DNA from: Planctomycetaceae bacterium
GTDB lineage: Bacteria > Planctomycetota > Planctomycetia > Planctomycetales > Planctomycetaceae
NCBI GenBank assembly: GCA_003445035.1
Contig: DLVV01000216.1
Span: 1-17,500 of the forward strand
Length of the DNA: 17,500 bases
Direction: 5' to 3'
Each line of letters opens with the position of its first letter. Position 1 is the stretch's first letter. Shown one piece after another: positions 7,174-13,668 of this stretch. The notes beneath the pieces are model-generated. The model worked only from the letters and a program-made list of their open reading frames with translations. It searched no databases and was not told where the DNA came from. Both the position numbers and the translations under genes were made by a program.

Positions 7174-8274
7174 TTAGTCGGTCGGCGTGATGGCGACGCG
7201 GAGATGGGTCCGGGAATGGGCCACTTCGACAGCGCGGTCAATATCGGACAACGGAAAACTGGCCCCAACCAGTGTTCGTGAAACGGAATGGGAGGGGAGT
7301 TCGGCGAGGAAAGCGAGCGCCGCCTGAAGATCACGAGGGCGGTAGTTGTGGAGTCCGGAAATTCGCAGCATTCGTCGGACGACGTCCTGTGGGTCGAGGG
7401 GGATGGGCGGAGATTCGAATACGCTGCCCACGAGGATGGCCTGGCCGCCGATCCGGAGCCAGCCGAGAGCAGCCTCAATCGCCGAGGTGGCTCCCGAGAC
7501 ATCAATCGCAACATCCACTCCGTGGCCGTCGGTAAGGTTGTCGATCACTTCCGGTCGTCCAGTGGATGTGTCGTCCGGCGAGGGGTCCAGCAGGAGAGGT
7601 GTGCACCCGGCGATCGTTGTCGCCTGGTCGAGCCTGCTCGGATCGATGTCGGCGATGATGACGTTGGATGCGGAGTTGTGCAGGGCGAATTCAGCAATGG
7701 TCAATCCCAGCGATCCGGCTCCGAGCACCAGGAGTACGGCACCGCTGATCGGGTCGGCCATGCGGACGGCGGCTACGGAGGTTGCCGTGCAGCAATTGGC
7801 CGGAACAGCTTCGAGGTCACTCAGGCCGGGCGGCAGGCGGAAGATGGCGGTTCCGGGTAAAAGTCGGCAGTGAGAGCTGAAGCCGCCAAGTGGTCCGTCC
7901 TGTCCGGGATCGGCGTGGCCGTACTTGGTCAGCTGCAGGCATTTTTGAGGCAGGTCTCTCGTGCAATAGAAGCACGACCCACAGGAGGCGGCGATGGACC
8001 AGGTGATTCGGTCACCGGGTGCCAGTGGACCTCCTGACCAATCCGCGACAGGGCCGCGGGTGTCGATGACGCGACCGACGATCTCATGGCCGAGGACCGT
8101 GTGTTGTGGGCAGGGGCGACGGCCGGAAATTGTGTGCAGGTCGCTGCCGCAGACCGCGCACGCGGTGACTTCGACCAGCACTTCCCCGTCGTTCAGAGGC
8201 GCCAGTTCCATGGTGGCGAGGGTGAATCCGTCGCCGGGGCCATCGAACAGGGCTGCGGTGCATTCACGTGTCAT
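7174..8274 (-). CDS. Phosphonate-catabolism-associated zinc-dependent alcohol dehydrogenase
   Basis: A 366-residue medium-chain zinc dehydrogenase, cytoplasmic. Catalytic-zinc ligands are Cys42 (VCGSDLH) and His63-Glu64 (GHE), with Cys161 or Cys162 as probable third. The structural zinc site Cys98, Cys101, Cys104, Cys112 is complete. The nucleotide fold has GAGSLG at 185-190, and Asp209 at the end of the second strand favours NAD over NADP. ATG at 8274 overlaps the transaminase stop as ATGA; the open frame extends 141 codons further upstream, but that part lies inside the transaminase gene and is low-complexity, so it is excluded. Dehydrogenases of this type recur in phosphonate operons (TIGR03366-like, recalled from family knowledge). 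Its reaction is unproven: it could handle acetaldehyde released by PhnX, or oxidise 2-hydroxyethylphosphonate to phosphonoacetaldehyde. Confidence 0.9.
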   Translation of the reverse strand: MTRECTAALFDGPGDGFTLATMELAPLNDGEVLVEVTACAVCGSDLHTISGRRPCPQHTVLGHEIVGRVIDTRGPVADWSGGPLAPGDRITWSIAASCGSCFYCTRDLPQKCLQLTKYGHADPGQDGPLGGFSSHCRLLPGTAIFRLPPGLSDLEAVPANCCTATSVAAVRMADPISGAVLLVLGAGSLGLTIAEFALHNSASNVIIADIDPSRLDQATTIAGCTPLLLDPSPDDTSTGRPEVIDNLTDGHGVDVAIDVSGATSAIEAALGWLRIGGQAILVGSVFESPPIPLDPQDVVRRMLRISGLHNYRPRDLQAALAFLAELPSHSVSRTLVGASFPLSDIDRAVEVAHSRTHLRVAITPTD

Positions 8275-9407
8275 CCCGGTGTTCCGCTGCCGGGTGTCGG
8301 ATTGTTCGCGAACAGGGTCATCAGCCCAGCGACCTCGGCAATCGCATCGAGCAACCGTTGGATGTCCGTGTCGTGGACATCGCCGATCGTGCCGATGCGA
8401 AACGTGTCGGCGTGCGTGACTTTTCCTGGGTAGATCACGAAGCCACGCTGCTTGAGCAGGCCGTAAAAACGTGCGAAGTCGAAATCGGCAACCGGATCGT
8501 GGAACGACGTGATGATGGGGGATTGCAGCGAAGTCGGAAGCAAAGGACGAAACCCGATTTCTGCCATGCCAGCGACCAGCCGCCGTTGGTTTCTGGTGTA
8601 ACGATCCGATCGGGCCGGGACCCCTCCTTCGGTCTCCAGTTCTCGCAGGGCCTGGGCGAAGGCCAGGACGGTGTGCGTTGGTGAGGTGAAACGCCACTTG
8701 CCGTTATGGGCCTCCATTTCGCTCCACTGGTGGTGGAGGTCGAGTGAGAGCGATCTGGAATTCCCAGAACAGTTCTCCATGGCCTGTCGCCTGGCAACGA
8801 CGAAGGAAAACCCCGGAACGCCCTGGATGCACTTGTTGGCCGAAGAGATCACAAAGTCGGCCGAGAGGCTGTCCAGCGTCATCGGAATCCCGCCCATTGA
8901 GGACATGGCGTCGACGATGAATGACATCTCGTGGTTGGCCACCACGTTTCCCAGCGATTCGACCGGGTTCAACATGCCGCTTGTGGTTTCGCAATGTACG
9001 GTGGCGACATGAGTGGTGCCGGGGTGTTCGGTCAACAATCGGTCGAGATGTTCGGCCGAGGCGGGTTCGGTTTCACTCAATGCGGCATCGATGGTGGCAA
9101 TACCCAGCCTGCGGGCAATCTCAAGGATTCTCGCTCCGTACGCCCCGTTGTTGATCACCAGCAGTTGTCCGGAGGCTGGAACCACGCTGCCGATGGTGGC
9201 TTCGACTCCGAATGTTCCACTGCCCTGCATCAGCACTGAGGTGGCATCCGCGTCACCGCCGAGCATGGCCACAAGGCTCTGGCGGATGGACTGCACGATG
9301 CCGTTGTAGTCGGCGTCCCAGGTTGAAAGGTCGCGATCCATCGCAGCACGAACGGTTGCCGTGGTGCTCAACGGGCCCGGGGTGAGCAGGAGGTATTCGG
9401 AATCCAT
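8271..9407 (-). CDS. phnW: 2-aminoethylphosphonate-pyruvate transaminase
   Basis: A 378-residue class V PLP-dependent aminotransferase that converts 2-aminoethylphosphonate and pyruvate to phosphonoacetaldehyde and L-alanine in the cytoplasm. The N-terminus LLLTPGPLSTT is the PhnW hallmark. QGSGTFGVEA (61-70) contacts the PLP phosphate, Asp166 (IVDAMSS) pairs with the pyridine nitrogen, and Lys192 (SSANKCIQG) forms the Schiff base. GKVTHADTFRIGTIGDV near the C-terminus matches the family's last conserved block with its substrate-side Arg. ATG at 9407 is preferred, with GGGA upstream, 21 bp after the PhnX stop; a TTG five codons further out (9422) is possible. The stop overlaps the dehydrogenase ATG by 4 bp. 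It lies next to PhnX, which uses its product. Confidence 0.96.
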   Translation of the reverse strand: MDSEYLLLTPGPLSTTATVRAAMDRDLSTWDADYNGIVQSIRQSLVAMLGGDADATSVLMQGSGTFGVEATIGSVVPASGQLLVINNGAYGARILEIARRLGIATIDAALSETEPASAEHLDRLLTEHPGTTHVATVHCETTSGMLNPVESLGNVVANHEMSFIVDAMSSMGGIPMTLDSLSADFVISSANKCIQGVPGFSFVVARRQAMENCSGNSRSLSLDLHHQWSEMEAHNGKWRFTSPTHTVLAFAQALRELETEGGVPARSDRYTRNQRRLVAGMAEIGFRPLLPTSLQSPIITSFHDPVADFDFARFYGLLKQRGFVIYPGKVTHADTFRIGTIGDVHDTDIQRLLDAIAEVAGLMTLFANNPTPGSGTPG

Positions 9408-9428
9408 GGCCGTGTCCCGCAAATGGGC

Positions 9429-10241
9429 TCAGGCGCCGTACTGGTCGAGCCAGTCGGGCAGTTCGGCGACCGAGGACAGGATCGCATCGGCCCCGGCTTT
9501 CAGCAGAACTCCGGCAGCCCGATCAACCGCTTGCTGTTGTTCGTCGGAGGCCATTTGGCCCCATTCGTCTTCGGAAAAGCCGACTTCGCTGCCGGTGGCG
9601 GTGATTCCAATGGTTCGGACACCGGCGTTGGTCCCGGCCTGAATGTCAGGAACGGTGTCACCGATCTTCAGGACCGCCGCGGGGGGGTACACCCCGAGTT
9701 CTTCCATGTTCTTGAAGATCATCCACGGGGCCGGTCGTCCGGCGGGCACCTCGTCGGCGCAGACCGCCGTGTCAGGGTGATACCCCTGCTGTGCTGCTGC
9801 TGCGATCGTGGGGTCTGCAACCACCCGGGGGTATCCGGTCGAAGACCCCACGCTGATCCCGCGCCGCTTGAGTTCTTCGAAACACTCACGGACCCCGGGA
9901 ATCAGATCCGAGAGCTGCCGGGCCTGTTCAACCTGCAGGGGCATGAAGGCCTGGTAGAGCGCCTCAACGTCATCTTCTGTCCACGCATGTCCCTGGGACT
10001 GGTGCCACTGGGTGGCGGTGGTGTCCAGTCCGAACAGGGATCGGATGTGGTCCTTCTTGTGCAGTCCCATCGGCCCACGAATGTCCGAGTGAGACAATTC
10101 GACGCCATGAGCGCGGAATGCGGCATCAAACGCGTGAACGGGGGCGAGGCTGCCATGGTCCACGGTGGTCCCGGCCCAGTCGAAAATCACCAGGCGGATC
10201 GGAATCGACGTCTGTTCGGAAGGGGGTGTGGCGGTCGTCAT
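9429..10241 (-). CDS. phnX: Phosphonoacetaldehyde hydrolase (phosphonatase)
   Basis: A 270-residue HAD-superfamily enzyme that cleaves the C-P bond of phosphonoacetaldehyde to acetaldehyde and phosphate. HAD motif I is FDWAGTTVDHG with nucleophile Asp21 and the Ala23 that marks phosphonatases in place of a second Asp. The cap-domain Schiff-base lysine is Lys62 in MGLHKKDHI. Motif II is SSTGYPR (Thr135), the GRP segment is 168-170, and motif IV is Gly194-Asp195-Thr-Val-Pro-Asp199. All catalytic groups are present and the length is normal. The ATG overlaps the stop of the upstream PhnZ-like gene by 4 bp (ATGA), so the two are probably translationally coupled. Acts directly after PhnW. Confidence 0.97.
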   Translation of the reverse strand: MTTATPPSEQTSIPIRLVIFDWAGTTVDHGSLAPVHAFDAAFRAHGVELSHSDIRGPMGLHKKDHIRSLFGLDTTATQWHQSQGHAWTEDDVEALYQAFMPLQVEQARQLSDLIPGVRECFEELKRRGISVGSSTGYPRVVADPTIAAAAQQGYHPDTAVCADEVPAGRPAPWMIFKNMEELGVYPPAAVLKIGDTVPDIQAGTNAGVRTIGITATGSEVGFSEDEWGQMASDEQQQAVDRAAGVLLKAGADAILSSVAELPDWLDQYGA

Positions 10242-10828
10242 GTTGATGCGAACATCGAAGGATCAATCAGGCCGAGGAAATGCTGAAGCGGAGGTGTGGG
10301 CAGGCCAGGATGTTTGGCCTTGTCGTCCCAGGTCCGAAGCCGCACCGCCGACTCACTGTAGGGGGTTTTGCGGAAGGCGGCCACTTGGTCATCGGTGAAC
10401 GGCCCCCCCTGCAACGAGAGACTCAGTTGTGACGCGTCAGAGAGGTTTGCGTGGTACTCGGCGTCCACGGCACACAGAAATCTCTTTGCCGGAACGTGCA
10501 GCCTGACCGGTTGCGTCACGGCGTCGTGGAAACCCGCTTCCGCCTCCAGCCAATCGGCACCGGATCGCTCGTGAGTGTCATCTATGCCACGTTCCGCGCA
10601 ATCCTCACCAAGGTCGTGGATCAAGTGTCCAACATCGTGGAGCAGTGCGGAGACGATTTCATGAGCCGGACTCCCCTGCTCTTCAGCCAGTTGGGCGGCC
10701 TGCAGCGCGTGTTCGAGTTGTGTCACGGCTTCGCCTCCATAAAGTTCGCCTCCCTGGTTCGCAAAGAGGCCGGAAAGGCGGTCGACGATGCCGGAGATCT
10801 GGCCTTGGGACAATTCTTCGGATGACAT
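10238..10828 (-). CDS. PhnZ-like HD-domain mixed-valent di-iron oxygenase, phosphonate operon
   Basis: A 196-residue HD-fold protein of the phosphonate-operon HD family. Comparing with PhnZ from memory, every residue I recall as functional is present at nearly constant offset: Tyr30 and Glu33 (YGGE), His40, His64-Asp65, His68, His86, His111, Lys115 and Asp168. PhnZ oxidatively cleaves 1-hydroxy-2-aminoethylphosphonate to glycine and phosphate; TmpB is a relative acting on the trimethylated compound. GGPFTDDQVAAF and RTWDDKAK are further family blocks. The start is ATG at 10828, 2 bp after the transporter stop; the open frame runs 52 codons further upstream but inside the transporter gene. No PhnY-type hydroxylase is seen nearby, so a pre-hydroxylated phosphonate may be the substrate. 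A hydrolase role is less likely given the kept Tyr/Glu pair. Confidence 0.88.
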   Translation of the reverse strand: MSSEELSQGQISGIVDRLSGLFANQGGELYGGEAVTQLEHALQAAQLAEEQGSPAHEIVSALLHDVGHLIHDLGEDCAERGIDDTHERSGADWLEAEAGFHDAVTQPVRLHVPAKRFLCAVDAEYHANLSDASQLSLSLQGGPFTDDQVAAFRKTPYSESAVRLRTWDDKAKHPGLPTPPLQHFLGLIDPSMFAST

Positions 10829-10830
10829 GT

Positions 10831-12210
10831 TCAAACGTCCTCGACATCGGATGGTGGCGTGTGGGACGAGCCCGTGGGAGCGGTTGTGCGGTTCAGCAGA
10901 CGTTCGTTGAGACGCCAGTAGAACACCGCGGTGGCCAGCGCGAACAGCGAGACTCCCGCCAAGCCCAGGAACGCGACATTCCAACCGTAACGTTCGGCGA
11001 GTACACCGACCGTATAACCCGAGAGGATGGCACCTCCGTATCCGGCGCTGTCACTGAGTCCTGACACGGTGCCGCTGGCCTGTTTTCCGCCGATATCCAG
11101 GGCCATGACCCCCGAGAGATAACTGTAGGGCCCCAGCAAGAAGAAGGAGACGAGGGACACCAGCAGGACCGCAGTCCACGGGCGTCCCGTCAGGTCAACC
11201 GTGCCCAGCAGTACGAGGGCGACGATCAATCCACAGATCGAGGGGACCATGATTCGCCCGTGGCGACCGGCAAAACGGTCCGAGAGAACTCCCGCCAGGA
11301 TCGCCGATACGGCCCCGACCAGTGGGAAACTCAGGCTGGCAGCAGCAGCCAGCCCGGGAGGCAGTTGTGCCACCTCATTCAGATACGTGGGCGTCCAGAA
11401 GTTGAAGGTCTCGCGAATCAACGTGAGGCCAAAATTCGTCAGGCATACGGTCCAGAACAACGGGCTGCGGACCAGGGGGGCCAGTAGTTCCCGGAAAGGG
11501 GTTCGCCGAGATTTCTGTCCGTCTTCACCGTAAAGGTTGGCCGGATTGGCCTCCGGTTCGGCCGCACCCACATGTGACGGGTCGGGCTTGAGGAAGCGAA
11601 ACAGGGCAACGCCGATCAGCAGGGTCGTGCCAGCGGCAATCCAGAAGACAGCTCTCCAGTCGTTGAGATAGGACATCGTCGGGCGTGTTTCACCCAGGCG
11701 GATGACTCCTCCGAGGTAAGCGCGTGCCGCCGCATCACCGACCAGAAAACTGCACGAGAGGAACGCCATGATCGTGGCATGACGCGAGAGGGGGAACCAC
11801 CGCGAGGCGATGTTGACCAGCGCCACCCAGCCGCAGGACTGAAACAGTCGGTTGGCAGCCCAGATGGCGGCGAAAACTCCGACGCCGGCTAGGGACCAAA
11901 AGTTGCCGGAGACAGCGAAGACCGCCGTACAAACGACCGAGGCGAACAGTCCCCCCAGGAACAGGGGGCGGCCACCCAGTCGGTCTGCCAAGAGGCCGTT
12001 GATGATCTTGCCGATCGCGTAGGTGGCGACGCCGGCCGAAGCGATCAGGCCCATCCCCTCCTTGTTCAAACCGCGGTCGGAATATTCGGCCAGCAGCAAT
12101 GGCGTGGCCACCGAGAGATTCGATCGGCAGATGTAATAAGCGGCGTAACCCGAGAAGAGTGAGCCGGCAGTGATCCACTGCCACCGTCGGAGTGAGGAAG
12201 GGCTGCTCAC
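10831..12210 (-). CDS. MFS transporter, organophosphate/phosphonate (OPA/GlpT-like) type
   Basis: A 459-residue inner-membrane carrier with about 12 hydrophobic segments split by a polar loop at residues about 208-245. It resembles the organophosphate:phosphate antiporters GlpT and UhpT. Arg29 in YYICRSNLS and Arg266 in LIRETFNFWTPTYL occupy the places of the two substrate-binding arginines of GlpT (Arg45, Arg269). LADRLGGRPLFLGG is the MFS loop 2-3 signature. Given the genes behind it, it most likely imports 2-aminoethylphosphonate or a related phosphonate; regulatory sensing like UhpC is less likely. The start is GTG at 12210, with AAGG 6 nt upstream inside a 12-bp palindrome. It follows the DUF1501 gene by 33 bp and precedes the PhnZ-like gene by 2 bp. 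Confidence 0.92.
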   Translation of the reverse strand: MSSPSSLRRWQWITAGSLFSGYAAYYICRSNLSVATPLLLAEYSDRGLNKEGMGLIASAGVATYAIGKIINGLLADRLGGRPLFLGGLFASVVCTAVFAVSGNFWSLAGVGVFAAIWAANRLFQSCGWVALVNIASRWFPLSRHATIMAFLSCSFLVGDAAARAYLGGVIRLGETRPTMSYLNDWRAVFWIAAGTTLLIGVALFRFLKPDPSHVGAAEPEANPANLYGEDGQKSRRTPFRELLAPLVRSPLFWTVCLTNFGLTLIRETFNFWTPTYLNEVAQLPPGLAAAASLSFPLVGAVSAILAGVLSDRFAGRHGRIMVPSICGLIVALVLLGTVDLTGRPWTAVLLVSLVSFFLLGPYSYLSGVMALDIGGKQASGTVSGLSDSAGYGGAILSGYTVGVLAERYGWNVAFLGLAGVSLFALATAVFYWRLNERLLNRTTAPTGSSHTPPSDVEDV

Positions 12211-12216
12211 GGAGGG

Positions 12217-12228
12217 CCTTGTACAAGG
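12217..12228 (-). promoter_or_regulatory. Palindrome containing the transporter's ribosome binding site
   Basis: CCTTGTACAAGG is a perfect 12-bp palindrome in the 33-bp gap between DUF1501 and the transporter. Its AAGG half sits 6 nt before the GTG start and is the only good Shine-Dalgarno match. In RNA the two halves can pair (CCTT/AAGG with a GTAC loop) and hide the site until ribosomes finishing DUF1501 arrive. A DNA operator is an alternative reading. Confidence 0.45.
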
Positions 12229-12243
12229 TGGAGGGCGCGGGTC

Positions 12244-13656
12244 TCAGGCCAAGAGTTCGTCGATCACCCGGCCGTGTACGTCGGTCAGGCGGAAGTCCCG
12301 GCCGGCATGATGATAAGTCAGCTCTTCGTGGTCGAAGCCCATCAGGTGCAGCATGGTGGCGTGAAGGTCGTGGACGTGCACGGGGTTGTCCACAGCCCGG
12401 TAGCCGAAGTCGTCGGTCGTGCCGTAGGTCATTCCGCCTCGGGTGCCGCCACCAGCCATCCAGACGGTATAGCCATGATGGTTATGATCACGGCCAGTGG
12501 GTTTTCGATTGGCGCCAAGCGGAATTTCCACAGCCGGCGTACGTCCGAATTCCCCTCCACAGACGACCAGGGTCTCGTCGAGCAGCCCCCGCTGGGCGAG
12601 GTCGGTTAGCAGCGCGGCGATTGGGCCGTCGGCCTCACGGCCCAGTTTGGCGTGAGCGTCAGCGAGTCCTTCGTGAGAATCCCAGGGTTGTACGTCACCG
12701 TGGTAGCACTGTACGACGCGAACTCCACGTTCGACCAGCCGTCTGGCCATTAGCATCTGGCGGCCGTGAAGTTTGTCGGTTCCATAGAGCTTGTGGATGG
12801 ATTTCGGTTCGTGGGAGAGGTCCAGTGCGTCGGTAGCTTCCAGTTGCATTCGGAATGCCAACTCGAACGACGCGATCCGGGCTTCCAGAAGTGCATCCTC
12901 TTTTCGCGTTTCGCGATGGCGACGGTTGAGTTTCGCCAGCAGGTCCAACTGCTGACGCTGTGCATCCCGAGGCAGGGTCTTGTTGCGAATGTTGGCGACG
13001 AGGCTCTCCACCTCCTTTTTTCGAGTGTCGAGGTAGGTTCCCTGGTAGACACCGGGGAGGAAAGAGGATCTCCAGTTGGAGAAGTCGGCGACCGGAAGCC
13101 CGGGGCACAGGGTGACGAATCCTGGCAGGTTCTGATTCTCGGTCCCCAGGCCGTAGGTTAGCCAACTGCCGTAACTGGGACGCGAGAGTCGTTCGTCGCC
13201 ACAGTTCATCAGCCGCATGCTTTGTTCGTGATTGGGCGTGTTGGAGTGCATCGAGCGGATGACGCACAGGCGATCTGCGTGGCGAGATGCAGTTTTTTCG
13301 AACACGGTGCTGGCCCACAGACCACTGTCCCCGTATTGCTGAAAGCGAAATGGTGATGCCAGGGCCACACCGGTTTCGCGTTCGGTGGTCAGGTTGCCGA
13401 TGGGGATGGGTCGTCCGCCGTGGCGATCGAGCAGGGGCTTGGGGTCCCACGTATCGACTTGAGATGGGCCGCCGTTGAGGTAGATGTGAATGATGTTCCT
13501 GGCCCGGGGTCGATGGTGAGCCGGGCGAGGGGCGAGCGCGGTCGTGTCGGCGTTGAGAATTTGCGCCAGTGCGAGGGTCCCGACGCCGGCGCCGAGGGAC
13601 AGTAGGGCGTCACGGCGAGAGCCGGCCGAGGTTGAGAGTGGGTGAAAACCGGACAC
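12244..13656 (-). CDS. DUF1501 family protein, Tat-type signal
   Basis: A 470-residue DUF1501 protein, a planctomycete-expanded family belonging to the alkaline-phosphatase/sulfatase fold clan (from family knowledge). Arg14-Arg15 followed by DALLSLGAGVGTLALAQIL is a Tat-like export signal. IYLNGGPSQVDTWDPK (58-73) is the family's N-terminal signature, CGGEFGRTP (about 365) and NHHGYTVWMAGGG its C-terminal ones. The function is unknown; members nearly always pair with PSD1 genes, as here. GTG at 13656 is chosen because AAGGGG lies 6 nt upstream, overlapping the PSD1 stop codon; a TTG seven codons upstream (13677) would overlap the PSD1 gene by 11 bp and lacks this site. The downstream transporter follows by 33 bp. 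Confidence 0.9.
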   Translation of the reverse strand: MSGFHPLSTSAGSRRDALLSLGAGVGTLALAQILNADTTALAPRPAHHRPRARNIIHIYLNGGPSQVDTWDPKPLLDRHGGRPIPIGNLTTERETGVALASPFRFQQYGDSGLWASTVFEKTASRHADRLCVIRSMHSNTPNHEQSMRLMNCGDERLSRPSYGSWLTYGLGTENQNLPGFVTLCPGLPVADFSNWRSSFLPGVYQGTYLDTRKKEVESLVANIRNKTLPRDAQRQQLDLLAKLNRRHRETRKEDALLEARIASFELAFRMQLEATDALDLSHEPKSIHKLYGTDKLHGRQMLMARRLVERGVRVVQCYHGDVQPWDSHEGLADAHAKLGREADGPIAALLTDLAQRGLLDETLVVCGGEFGRTPAVEIPLGANRKPTGRDHNHHGYTVWMAGGGTRGGMTYGTTDDFGYRAVDNPVHVHDLHATMLHLMGFDHEELTYHHAGRDFRLTDVHGRVIDELLA

Positions 13657-13662
13657 TGCTGT

Positions 13663-13668
13663 CCCCTT
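13663..13668 (-). promoter_or_regulatory. Shine-Dalgarno of DUF1501, overlapping the PSD1 stop
   Basis: On the minus strand AAGGGG starts inside the TAA stop of the upstream PSD1 gene and lies 6 nt before the GTG start at 13656. It decides the start codon and links termination on PSD1 to initiation on DUF1501. Confidence 0.7.

Noticed and set aside
8275..8697. N-terminal extension of the dehydrogenase
   Set aside because: The extra 141 residues are Arg/His-rich, lie inside the transaminase gene in another frame, and precede a normal dehydrogenase start coupled by ATGA.
10829..10984. N-terminal extension of the PhnZ-like protein
   Set aside because: It overlaps the end of the transporter gene and has no counterpart in the family, while ATG at 10828 gives the expected length.
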